Origin: Holophagales bacterium UBA5704
GTDB lineage: Bacteria > Acidobacteriota > Thermoanaerobaculia > Multivoradales > UBA5704
NCBI GenBank assembly: GCA_002420005.1
Contig: DIHE01000088.1
Location: forward strand, 627 to 22,792
Length of the DNA stretch: 22,166 bases
Direction: 5' to 3'
The position numbers were made by a program, and so were the translations under genes. Positions 6,444-14,357 of the stretch are shown in pieces. Each line of letters opens with the position of its first letter. Position 1 is the stretch's first letter. The notes under the pieces were generated by a model. That model ran no database searches. It was not told where the DNA came from and was given only the letters and a program-made list of their open reading frames with translations.

Positions 6444-8810
6444 ATGGCGATCACCGATCCCCTGGTCCTCCCCAAGGACGTGATCCTGCTGCCGGTGGCG
6501 GAGCTGCCGGAGGCCACCCGCGCCCGTTTCACCCATGAGGAAGGAGACTGGGCGATCACCCATCCGCGCGCCCGCACGCCGTCGCGCGTTCTCGACGCCG
6601 CCTCGGCGGCCCTGGTGGAGAGCTTCCGCGCGCCGTCGACCATCGTCGAGGCGGTGATCCGCTTCAGCCGCGAGAAAGAGCTCGATCCCGAGAAGACCCT
6701 GGAGGAGGCCTACCCGCTCCTCGAACGCCTGCTCGCCGCCGGTTTCCTGGTCGAGGAAGGAGCCGCCGAGGCCTCGGGCATCCAGCCTTCCCTCCACCCC
6801 GGCGAGGAGGTGGAGGGTTTTACCGTGCTCGAATGCGTCCAGGGTCTGGAGGACACCGAGCTGTATCTGGTGCGGCCTGCGGACGGGGGCGCCGGCGCCT
6901 TGAAGATCGAGCGTCCCTCGGTGGCCGGGCGCCCCGGCGGCCTCTTCGAGCGGGAGGAGGCGATCCTGCGCCGGCTGGGCGGTGAAGGCTGTCCGCCGCT
7001 CCTCGCCGCCGGCTCCCTGGAGGACGGCCGCCGCTGGCTGGTGACCGGCTGGCTCTCGGGCGTCGACGCCTCCACTGCCGCGGCCGAGCTGCAACGGCAG
7101 GGGAGTGACGGGCGCCCCGCGCTTCTCACGCTCGCCGTCCGCATCGCCCGCGCCTACGCCGGTCTCCATGCCCGTGGTGTGCTGCACGCCGACGTCCATC
7201 TGCGCAACGTGCTGGTGGCGGCGGACGGCACCGTGCATCTGCTCGACTTCGGCTACTCCCGCTGGGACGCCGCGCCGCCCGGGCTGAACGATCCGCCGCG
7301 GGCCGGAGTGGCGTTCTTCTACGAGCCCGAGTACGCCGTGGCGACCCGCGCCGGCCAGGTGCCGCCGGAGGCAACGCCGGAGGGGGAGCAGTACGCAGTG
7401 GCCGCGCTGCTCTACGCGCTCTTCACCGGAGCCCACCCGCGCGACTATTCGCTCGACAAGGACGAGATGCTGCGCCAGATCGCCGAAGAGCCGCCGCTCC
7501 CCTTCGCCGAGCGCGGTGCCGAGCCCTGGCCGGAGGTGGAGGAGGTTCTCCGCCGCGCCCTCGCCAAGGACCCCGCCGCACGGTTCCCCTCGTTGGCCGA
7601 TCTCGCCGCGGCCCTGGAGGGCTGCCAGGTGCCGGAACGCACGGCGCCCCGCCTGCGGACGAACGATCTCGCCGACGCCGAGGCGCTGCTCGAACGGGTG
7701 CTGGAACGGGTGAGCCCGGGAGGTGCCCTGTTCGAGACAGGGGTGGAGGCCCCGCCGACCGCTTCGGTCAACTATGGCGCCGCCGGCATCGCCTGCGCCC
7801 TCCTCCACGTCGCCCGGGCGCGCGCCGACGGCGGCCTGCTCGCTCTGGCGGACCTCTGGGCGGAGCGGGCTGTCGCCCTGGTGGGCACCGCGGGGGCGTA
7901 CTACAACCCGCAGCTCGAAATCGACGAGCCGATGATCGGCCCGACCGCCCTCTACCACACCGCTCCCGGTATCTACGCAGTGCGCGCGCTGGTGGCCCAG
8001 GCCCAGAGCTTCGAGGGTCTGCGTGACGAGGCGGTTGCCGCCTTCCTGCAGAGCGTGCAGACCCCCGGGCCGAACCAGGACTTGACCCTGGGCCGCTCCG
8101 GGCTCCTCCTGGGTGGGGCTCTCCTGCTCGATGTCCTGCCGGACGGGGAGCTGCGCCGCCGTGTGGTGGCCTGGGGCGAGGAGCTGCGGCAGGGTCTCTG
8201 GGCCGAGCTGGACACCCAGGCGCCGATCCGCGACGGAGACCTGGGGACCAATCTGGGGCTCGCCCACGGCTGGTCCGGGCATCTCTATGCCGCCCTGCGC
8301 TGGAGCCGTTCGGCCGGCACCGAGCGGCCCGGCCGCCTGCCCGAGAGGCTGGACGAGCTCGCCGCCTGCGCCCGCCCCTGGGGCCGCGGCGTGCGCTGGC
8401 GCTGGCACGGCGTCGAGGGCGCCGACTCCATGCCGGGCTGGTGCAATGGAAGCGCCGGGCATCTCTTCCTGTGGACACAGGCCGCGGAAGCGTTCGCCGA
8501 GCCGCGCTGGCGCGACCTCGCCGAGCGCACCGCCTGGAACACCTGGGAGGCCCCGGACGCGGTCACCGGCCTCTGCTGCGGCCTCGCCGGGAGGGCCTAC
8601 GCCCTGCTCCGTTTCTGGCGCCAAGGCGGCGGTGAAGAGTGGCTCCACCGCGCCCGCCGCCTCGCCAACCGCGCCGCCCGCGGCGCCTTCCATCCCGAGG
8701 CCGAGACCCCCGACAGCCTCTACAAGGGAGCGCTGGGCATCGCGGCCCTCGCCGCCGACCTCGGCCGGCCGGAGGGGGCGGCGATGCCGTTGTTCGAGGA
8801 GGAGGGGTAG
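6444..8810 (+). CDS. RRE-kinase-LanC fusion: lanthionine synthetase-like enzyme
   Basis: 788 residues from ATG 6444, 7 bases after the lyase-like gene. Residues ~30-105 look like a PqqD-type winged-helix recognition element (SRVLDAASAALVESF, STIVEAVIRF, LLERLLAAGFLVEEG). Residues ~120-400 form a protein kinase: Lys154 in ALKIE, catalytic loop HADVHLRN (Asp250), DFG at 268-270; the glycine loop is degenerate. Residues ~420-788 are a LanC cyclase: GLAHG (His608), PGWCNG (Cys667) and LCCG (Cys711-Cys712). In canonical LanC the third zinc ligand is His in CHG; here it is Cys, as in ProcM-like LanM enzymes. Inferred role: bind the precursor, phosphorylate Ser/Thr, then close thioether rings after elimination by the separate lyase. 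Class III/IV synthetases carry an N-terminal lyase domain; here an RRE-like domain stands in its place. Domain calls are strong; pathway and product are inferred. Confidence 0.85.
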   Translation: MAITDPLVLPKDVILLPVAELPEATRARFTHEEGDWAITHPRARTPSRVLDAASAALVESFRAPSTIVEAVIRFSREKELDPEKTLEEAYPLLERLLAAGFLVEEGAAEASGIQPSLHPGEEVEGFTVLECVQGLEDTELYLVRPADGGAGALKIERPSVAGRPGGLFEREEAILRRLGGEGCPPLLAAGSLEDGRRWLVTGWLSGVDASTAAAELQRQGSDGRPALLTLAVRIARAYAGLHARGVLHADVHLRNVLVAADGTVHLLDFGYSRWDAAPPGLNDPPRAGVAFFYEPEYAVATRAGQVPPEATPEGEQYAVAALLYALFTGAHPRDYSLDKDEMLRQIAEEPPLPFAERGAEPWPEVEEVLRRALAKDPAARFPSLADLAAALEGCQVPERTAPRLRTNDLADAEALLERVLERVSPGGALFETGVEAPPTASVNYGAAGIACALLHVARARADGGLLALADLWAERAVALVGTAGAYYNPQLEIDEPMIGPTALYHTAPGIYAVRALVAQAQSFEGLRDEAVAAFLQSVQTPGPNQDLTLGRSGLLLGGALLLDVLPDGELRRRVVAWGEELRQGLWAELDTQAPIRDGDLGTNLGLAHGWSGHLYAALRWSRSAGTERPGRLPERLDELAACARPWGRGVRWRWHGVEGADSMPGWCNGSAGHLFLWTQAAEAFAEPRWRDLAERTAWNTWEAPDAVTGLCCGLAGRAYALLRFWRQGGGEEWLHRARRLANRAARGAFHPEAETPDSLYKGALGIAALAADLGRPEGAAMPLFEEEG

Positions 8811-8833
8811 ACTCTTTCCGAGATGGATGAGGC

Positions 8834-8905
8834 ATCTTCCTGCGGGTGCACCAGAGCCTGGGGAGCTTCCGGGGGGAAGGTGAGGTCGGCACCTGGCTCT
8901 TCCAG
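8834..8905 (+). pseudogene. Probable remnant of an ECF sigma factor region 2
   Basis: In one plus frame this stretch reads as 24 residues starting IFLRVHQSLGSFRGE and ending TWLFQ, very like ECF sigma-factor region 2 (xFLRVxRxLxxFRGExxxxTWLxxIA). A stop codon lies just upstream (8828-8830), and the similarity is lost after TWLFQ although the frame stays open. No start codon or helix-turn-helix region 4 is present. It occupies the gap between the kinase-LanC gene and the membrane fusion protein. The match is by eye over a short stretch, hence the modest confidence. Confidence 0.35.
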
Positions 8906-8995
8906 AGCAGGCGCGGCGTTTCGGTGCGGCGCATCCTGGGCGGCGCATCGACGCCTTCGTCATGGACCTCACCTGGAAGGAGGCGGCGCCTGCGG

Positions 8996-9670
8996 TCAGG
9001 GCTCCCCGGTCAGCACCAGCTCCTGGGCGTCGGTGAGGTGGCTGTAGGTCGAGATGATCACGCGGTCTCCCTCGGCGAGGCCGTCGAGGACTTCGTAGGA
9101 CTCTGGATTCTGGCGCCCGAGGCGGATCGGGCGGCGCACCGCTTTGCCGCCCGCGGTGTCGAGGCGGAAGACCCACTGTCCACCGGTCTCCTGAAAGAAG
9201 CCGCCGCGGCGCAGGAGAAGCACCTCGGCGGGCTCGCCGAGGTCGATGCGGAGGGAGATCGACGTCCCGGAAGCGAGCCCTTTCGGCGGCTCGATGAAGC
9301 GGAGGTCGACCTCGGCGGTGCGTGGGCCGGGGGGGCCGATCCGTACGATCTCCAACGGATGGCGAAATCCGTCGATCTCCAGGGTGGCGGGTTGGCCGAT
9401 CCGCAGGCGCGGCACGTCGAATGCGTCCACCGCCGCGCGCACCTCCAGACCTCCGGCCTCCGCGCCGCGCAGCTCGGCGTCCGGCAGGAGGTACTCCTGA
9501 AAGCTGCCGCGGCGGACGGTGTCGATCGTCAGCTTGTCGCGCTCCAACCGCAGGCGCGGCGTGCTCAGATAGGAGAGGGCGGCGGCGCCCGCCGTGGTGA
9601 GCACGGCGAGCGCGATCAGCCAGCCGAGGCGCTTGGGGGTCCAGATCTTCCGTTCGATGCGCCGGTCCAT
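8996..9670 (-). CDS. Short HlyD/RND-type membrane fusion protein lacking the hairpin and most of the lipoyl domain
   Basis: 224 residues from ATG 9670, 11 bases after the isocitrate lyase stop. It begins like acidobacterial MacA/HlyD-type adaptors (MDRRIERKIWTPKRLGW), with one N-terminal membrane helix (~15-36) and the strand LTIDTVRRGSFQEYL. In full-length relatives (~400 residues) a lipoyl domain and long coiled-coil hairpin follow. Here the chain jumps within ~20 residues to the beta-barrel part (LEVRAAVDAFDVPRLRIGQPA) and continues normally to the membrane-proximal domain (GGFFQETGGQWVFRLD, AVRRPIRLGRQNP, LAEGDRVIIS). The reading frame is intact. No ABC or RND pump gene is nearby. It may be a decayed adaptor or a repurposed inner-membrane protein. 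A longer upstream start inside the lyase gene is only a frame shadow. Confidence 0.75.
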   Translation of the reverse strand: MDRRIERKIWTPKRLGWLIALAVLTTAGAAALSYLSTPRLRLERDKLTIDTVRRGSFQEYLLPDAELRGAEAGGLEVRAAVDAFDVPRLRIGQPATLEIDGFRHPLEIVRIGPPGPRTAEVDLRFIEPPKGLASGTSISLRIDLGEPAEVLLLRRGGFFQETGGQWVFRLDTAGGKAVRRPIRLGRQNPESYEVLDGLAEGDRVIISTYSHLTDAQELVLTGEP

Positions 9671-9681
9671 GGGGGGAGAGT

Positions 9682-11973
9682 CTACCCCTCTTTGCGGATC
9701 AACGCCGTCAGCGCCTTGCGGTCGGGAGCCATCAGCTCGGCGATCCGCGGATGGTTGACGTCGGCGACGATGATCTGGCCGACCTCGGTGTTGACCTCGC
9801 CGAAGATGCCGTGTGTCTGCATCTTCGTGGTCTGGTACTGGTTGTCCTCGGTGGGGGTGACGTAGTGCACCGAATCGGCGCGGAAGCGGTGCACCAGGAA
9901 GAGGTGGATGAGGGTCATCAGGCGCTTCTTGCGCAGCGCTTCCGCGAACGTGTTCTGGTCGCGCACCGAGAGGATGCTGCGTCCGCGGCGGTCGTGGATG
10001 GGCGCAAAGAGCACGTTGGCGAGCTTCTCCTCGCCCGCGTCGACGATGGCGAGCTCGAGCACCTCGGAACCGGAACGATGGGGACGCAGGTGCACCTGCA
10101 GCCCGCCGGGGAGCCCGTGGTGGGTGCTCCACAACGCGAGCCACTCTTCGAGCAGCTTCTTCGGCACCTCCGTCTGCACCAGATGCTGGTGCTGGGTGGA
10201 GCCTTTGCCCATCGCCTTGGTGGTCGCGGTGCGTCCCGAGGTGGCGAGGAGGGCGGCGTCGCTGCGCGGGCCACCGACCAGGGTCTGCGGTGTGCGGTAG
10301 GGAGACTCGACGAGGCGCAGCTTGCGCTGCAGGCGGGCGAGCGCCAGCATGCCGTCCTGCTTCAAGGCCGTGGCCAGCTCCTCGGCGGCGAGACCGTCGA
10401 TCTGGTGCCCGCCGTAGGTGATGAAGTTGAAGACGAAGCCCATCTTGCCGAGCTCCTCGGGGAAGCGCCGCATGTCCTCGTCGCTCATCCCGGTGGTGTC
10501 CCAGTTGAAGGACGGCGAGAGGTTGTAGGCGAGCATCTTGTCGGGGAACTCGGCGTGGATCGCCTCGGCGAACTGGCGGGCATCCGCCAGATCCGCGGTC
10601 TTGGTCTCCATCCACAGGAGGTCGGCGAACGGCGCCGCGGCGAGGGACTTGGCGATCGCGTACGGAATGCCGCCGCGGATCTGGTAGTACCCTTCCGGCG
10701 TCTTGGCCAGCTCACAGTCCCACGCGGCGTCCACACCGAGCGCCTGCGCCTTGGCCTGCGCGGCATAGAGCGACGCCCGGCCGGCGAACCGCCGCCACTC
10801 GGCAGCGCTCATCTCCGCCGGATCGCCCTCACTCTCGCGGAATTCGAGGATCTCCGCCACCATGTCGCCATAGGTCTGGAGGTTGGCCTCGGTCTCCCAG
10901 GCTTCGACGAAGCGCGATTCGATCCGGTCGAACAGCGCGTCGATCGTGGGCTCTGTGCCGGCCCGGAAGGCGGCGACCGCTTCGACCACCCGGTCGAGCA
11001 GCCCTTGGTCGCCGAGCCAGGCGGTGGCGGCGGCGACCTCGTCCTCGGAGAGGGCATAGAGGAGGTGGCCGTTGATCTCCTCGACGCCCAGCTCGTGGAA
11101 GCGGCGCAGGAGCGCCAGGTAGCACGCCTTGTAGGAAGGGATGGCGAGGTTCGTGGCGCCGAGCAGGAACGGCTGGTCGCGCTCGTCGGCCCGGCTGTCG
11201 ATCAGGTTGGCCGCCTCGGCGTCGGTGCGGGCGACGATGATTCCGGGGACCCGCATCACGTCGAGCTGGAAGCGCGCGGCGTTGAGGCGTTTGATCTGCT
11301 CGTCCGAGGAGACCAGGACCTTGCCGCCCTGGTGGCCGCATTTCTTGGTGCCCGGGCGCTGGTCCTCGATGTGATACCCCGGGACACCCACCTCGACGAA
11401 GCGGCGGATCAGGTTGCGCACGTGCGGGTCGCCGCCGTGGCCGGTGTCGGCGTCGGCGATGAGGAACGGCCGGAAGTCGTGGGCCGGGGTGGCGATGCGT
11501 TGCTTCTCGGTCATGCGCAGGCGCAGGAACTGCTGGTTGCGGTCGGCGGTCAGCAGGGCGCGCACGATCACCGCGGCCTCGTCCGGCACCTGGCTCAACG
11601 GGTAGCTCGCCAGATCGGGCCCGGGGTCTTCGGAGCTGGAGCCTTTGGCCGAGGTCGCCCAGCCGCCGAGATAGATCGCCTCGATCCCCATGCGCTTCAG
11701 GGCGACCGCCTGACCGGGCGAATAGGGGCCGAACGTGGTGATGCTCTTGCGCCGGGCGAACAGCTCGCGCAGGCGCTCGTAGAACGCCGCCGCCGCGTCC
11801 CGGGCGACCGGGTGTTCGACGGGGATGGTGCCGCGCTGCTCGGCGACCTGACGGGCGGTGTAGAGACGGAGGATTCCCGCGAAGCGGGGGCTGTCGAGGA
11901 AGTGCCGGGTGGCGAGGACGTCTTGCTCGAACGAGGTCGCGGCCTGGACTTCGGGATCCGATGCGATGCTCAT
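9682..11973 (-). CDS. aceA: Isocitrate lyase, long ICL2-type
   Basis: 763 residues, which splits isocitrate to glyoxylate and succinate in the glyoxylate shunt. ATG 11973 follows a GGGAGAAG SD. The catalytic signature KKCGH (210-214, nucleophile Cys212) is present, with the upstream metal-site pattern DADTGHGG and, further on, QLDVMRVPGIIVARTDAEAA. It is much longer than the ~430-residue bacterial enzymes. A large insertion and a C-terminal extension after SGRTATTKAMGKGSTQHQHLVQTEVPKK match the ICL2 type of mycobacteria (DRRGRSILSVRDQNTF, LMTLIHLFLVHRF, HGIFGEVN). In mycobacterial ICL2 that C-terminal domain mediates activation by acetyl-CoA and propionyl-CoA, so similar allostery can be suggested here. 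No malate synthase is in the window. Confidence 0.95.
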   Translation of the reverse strand: MSIASDPEVQAATSFEQDVLATRHFLDSPRFAGILRLYTARQVAEQRGTIPVEHPVARDAAAAFYERLRELFARRKSITTFGPYSPGQAVALKRMGIEAIYLGGWATSAKGSSSEDPGPDLASYPLSQVPDEAAVIVRALLTADRNQQFLRLRMTEKQRIATPAHDFRPFLIADADTGHGGDPHVRNLIRRFVEVGVPGYHIEDQRPGTKKCGHQGGKVLVSSDEQIKRLNAARFQLDVMRVPGIIVARTDAEAANLIDSRADERDQPFLLGATNLAIPSYKACYLALLRRFHELGVEEINGHLLYALSEDEVAAATAWLGDQGLLDRVVEAVAAFRAGTEPTIDALFDRIESRFVEAWETEANLQTYGDMVAEILEFRESEGDPAEMSAAEWRRFAGRASLYAAQAKAQALGVDAAWDCELAKTPEGYYQIRGGIPYAIAKSLAAAPFADLLWMETKTADLADARQFAEAIHAEFPDKMLAYNLSPSFNWDTTGMSDEDMRRFPEELGKMGFVFNFITYGGHQIDGLAAEELATALKQDGMLALARLQRKLRLVESPYRTPQTLVGGPRSDAALLATSGRTATTKAMGKGSTQHQHLVQTEVPKKLLEEWLALWSTHHGLPGGLQVHLRPHRSGSEVLELAIVDAGEEKLANVLFAPIHDRRGRSILSVRDQNTFAEALRKKRLMTLIHLFLVHRFRADSVHYVTPTEDNQYQTTKMQTHGIFGEVNTEVGQIIVADVNHPRIAELMAPDRKALTALIRKEG

Positions 11974-12021
11974 GGCTGGCTTCTCCCGCAGCGCCTGAAG
12001 CGAGGCGCCGGCTCGACCGCC

Positions 12022-12027
12022 AGTGTA
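12022..12027 (-). promoter_or_regulatory. Candidate -10 (TACACT) of the isocitrate lyase gene
   Basis: On the minus strand TACACT lies about 50 bases ahead of the start codon, in the 152-base gap between divergent genes. The hexamer 17 bases upstream (GGGACC) is a poor -35. On the other strand TAGGAT (12101-12106) may be the -10 for the SnoaL-like gene. Both are weak predictions. Confidence 0.3.
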
Positions 12028-12125
12028 CTCCTGGAAACCGCCCGGGTCCCCACCTCTTCGCGCCTGCCGGCTCCTCCCGCAGGGTGGCGCTCAGCCCTGG
12101 TAGGATGCAACCCGGAGGTGACTCA

Positions 12126-12515
12126 ATGGCTCCCAGCCCCCTCGCCGCCTGGCATCAGGTGGTCCAAAACCGCGACCCGAAAGTTCTCGATGCGCTGCTC
12201 GCCGAGAGCGTGATCTTCCACTCCCCGGTCGTGCACACCCCGCAGCGGGGCAAGGCGATCACCACCCGCTACCTGGCCGCGGCGCTCCACGTCTTCGGCA
12301 ACGAGACCTTCCGCTATGTGCGGGAGGTCGCAGGCGAGCGCGACGCCGCGTTGGAATTTCAGGTGGAGATCGACGGCATCCGCGTGAACGGCGTCGACCT
12401 GATCACCTGGGACGACGCGGGCCGGATCATCGACTTCAAGGTGATGATCCGCCCGCTCCAGGCGATCCAGCTGATCCATCAGAAGATGGCGGCGATGCTC
12501 CAGGCGGAGCGGTAG
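12126..12515 (+). CDS. SnoaL/NTF2-like domain protein
   Basis: 129 residues from ATG 12126 with GGAGGTG 5 bases upstream. The chain is a single cone-shaped alpha+beta domain of the SnoaL/NTF2 type: an N-terminal helix (LAAWHQVVQNRDPKVLDALL), a strand with FHSPVVHTPQRGKA, then alternating strands ending in GVDLITWDDAGRIIDFKVMIRPL and a C-terminal helix. The WDDxGRIxxxxxxxRP pattern is typical of SnoaL-like proteins, which range from small-molecule isomerases and hydratases to non-catalytic binding proteins. The substrate cannot be told from sequence. It stands alone, convergent with the TRAP permease gene, whose stop is 3 bases away. Confidence 0.85.
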   Translation: MAPSPLAAWHQVVQNRDPKVLDALLAESVIFHSPVVHTPQRGKAITTRYLAAALHVFGNETFRYVREVAGERDAALEFQVEIDGIRVNGVDLITWDDAGRIIDFKVMIRPLQAIQLIHQKMAAMLQAER

Positions 12516-12518
12516 CCG

Positions 12519-14357
12519 TCACCTCTTCCCCAGCATCTCCAGGACCCCCAGGCTCATCACCGGCAGATAGGTGATCAGCAGGACACCGATCCCCAGGATC
12601 AGCAGGAAGGGCAGGACGTGCCGGTAGAGCTCGGGCAGCCGCTTGTCGAACCGTGAGGAGGAGAGGAACAGGTTCAGGCCGACCGGCGGAAACAGGAACC
12701 CCAGCTCCAGATTGGCGAGAAAGATGACGCCCAGGTGGATCGGGTCGATGCCGAAGGCGGCGCCGAGCGGCACGACGAGGGGGGCGAGGATGATGATCGC
12801 CGAATAGATCTCGAGCACGCTCCCCAGGATGAGGAGGATCACGTTGAGCGCGAGCAGGAAGACGAGCGGCGACGTGACGTGCGTCTGCACCCAGGCGAGC
12901 AGCGCGTCCGGGATCTGCTGGTCGACCAGATAGCTGGTGAGCCCCATGGCCGAGGCGAGGAGGATGAGCACCGCGCCGGTCAGCTCGCAGGACTTGACGA
13001 GCGCTTTCGGGAGGCCGCGCCGGGGGGTGAGATCGCCGGTCAACCACCATTCGACGACGATCGCATAGAGCAGCGCCGCGGCGGCGGTCTCGACCAGGCT
13101 GGTGAGGCCGGACTGGAAGAGCGCGACGACGCCGACCGGCAGCAGCAGCTCCCACTTCGCGGCCCACGCCGAACGCGCCAGCTCGCCCCAGGCGAACGGC
13201 TGGCGCTTCAAGCCTCCGCGCACCCCCACCCAGATGCCGTAGAGGGCGACGAGGACGACGAGCAACAGGCCGGGGAGCAGGCCGGCGAGATACAGCTCGT
13301 CGGCGGGAGCGCTCATCTCGCGGCTGCCGGCGACGACGCTGTAGAGGATCACCGGCAGGCTGGGCGGGAAGAGCAGACCGAGGCTCCCCGCCGCGGTGAC
13401 CAGGCCGAGCGAGAAACCTTCGCTGTAACCCTCCTCGCGCAGCATCGGATAGACCAGCCCGCCGAGGGCGATGATGGTCACGCCGGAGCCGCCGGTGAAG
13501 GTGGTGAAGAGGGCGCAGACGGCGGCGACCATCACCGCCACGCCGCCCGGCATCCAGCCGAACAGGGCGCGGAAGAAGCGCACCAGGCGGGAGGAGGCGT
13601 GGCTCTCCGCGAGGACGTAGCCGCACGCGGTGAGGAGGGGGATGGCGGGAAGCGTGGGGGACTCGATGAGCCGGTAGATCTCGGCCGGCACCGCGGCCAC
13701 CGGCACTCCGGCGGAGAAGAAGAAGATCAGAGCGAGGCCGCCCATCGCGGTGAAGACCGGCGCGCCGAGGAGAGCCGCAACGAGGACGATGGCGGCGAGC
13801 GGCCAGGTGAGGGAGGCGGCGCTGCCGGCCAGGAAGCTCAGCGCGAAGACGCCGCCGGCCACCGCCAAGGCGGCGAGCCGGCCCGGCCAGTGGGCGGCGG
13901 CCCGCCAGGCAAAGCGCAGCGCGATGAGCGCGAGGGCGAGCGGCATCACGCACTCTGCGATCCACACCGGCACGCCGCCGGGGAGGACCTTGGCTTCGGT
14001 GCGGTTGGCGAGGACGACCTGCCAGGCCCCCCAGGCGAGCACGGCGGCGACCGCCGCGGCGACGCTGCCGGCGAGGAGGGAGGCCGCCCGGCGGCGCGGC
14101 CCTTCGGCCATCAGCTCGGCCGTCGAGAGCGTCAGGTGGGCTCCGGCCCGGGTGGCGAGGAGGCCTCCCAGGAAGGCCAGCGCGAGGGTGACCTTCTGCA
14201 GCCAGGCGGAGCCCCCGGGGACGTGAAAGCCGCCGAACGGGCGTCCCACCGTATCGATCAGCGGCAGGAGCATGGCGGCGAGCAGCACCGCCACCAGGAG
14301 GGCGTCCTCGACGCGGTGCCACGGCCGGGAAGGGGCCGCCGGGGTCCCGGTGCTCAC
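12519..14357 (-). CDS. dctM: TRAP transporter fused DctQ-DctM permease
   Basis: 612 residues, highly hydrophobic. Residues ~1-180 correspond to the small four-helix DctQ subunit (WHRVEDALLVAVLLAAMLLPL, GSAWLQKVTLALAFLGGLLATR). The remainder is the large DctM permease with many membrane helices and the family pattern FTTFTGGSGVTIIALGG, YSEGFSLGLVTAAGSLGLLFPPSLPVILY and, near the end, NLELGFLFPPVGLN. It drives uptake using a cation gradient, with substrate delivered by the periplasmic binding protein. The start is GTG 14357, whose bases overlap the TGA of the upstream DctP gene (GTGA), so the two are translationally coupled. The substrate is unknown. Confidence 0.9.
   Translation of the reverse strand: MSTGTPAAPSRPWHRVEDALLVAVLLAAMLLPLIDTVGRPFGGFHVPGGSAWLQKVTLALAFLGGLLATRAGAHLTLSTAELMAEGPRRRAASLLAGSVAAAVAAVLAWGAWQVVLANRTEAKVLPGGVPVWIAECVMPLALALIALRFAWRAAAHWPGRLAALAVAGGVFALSFLAGSAASLTWPLAAIVLVAALLGAPVFTAMGGLALIFFFSAGVPVAAVPAEIYRLIESPTLPAIPLLTACGYVLAESHASSRLVRFFRALFGWMPGGVAVMVAAVCALFTTFTGGSGVTIIALGGLVYPMLREEGYSEGFSLGLVTAAGSLGLLFPPSLPVILYSVVAGSREMSAPADELYLAGLLPGLLLVVLVALYGIWVGVRGGLKRQPFAWGELARSAWAAKWELLLPVGVVALFQSGLTSLVETAAAALLYAIVVEWWLTGDLTPRRGLPKALVKSCELTGAVLILLASAMGLTSYLVDQQIPDALLAWVQTHVTSPLVFLLALNVILLILGSVLEIYSAIIILAPLVVPLGAAFGIDPIHLGVIFLANLELGFLFPPVGLNLFLSSSRFDKRLPELYRHVLPFLLILGIGVLLITYLPVMSLGVLEMLGKR

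Noticed and set aside
8823..9047. 74-codon frame after the kinase-LanC gene as a third precursor peptide
   Set aside because: It has several Cys and Ser but lacks the shared MSF, PG and LRxQMRxxLR features and any SD, and it overlaps the better-supported sigma remnant in another frame.
6174..9176. 1000-codon minus-strand frame opposite the kinase-LanC gene
   Set aside because: Shadow of the real plus-strand gene; its product is low-complexity Gly/Arg/Ala-rich without domains.
8996..10615. Fusion protein extended upstream to 539 residues
   Set aside because: The extension lies inside the isocitrate lyase gene in another frame and has no adaptor similarity; ATG 9670 gives the family's usual MDRxIExKxWTPKR start.
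9751..12213. 820-codon plus-strand frame opposite isocitrate lyase
   Set aside because: Antisense shadow; isocitrate lyase on the minus strand has its catalytic motif and full-length similarity.
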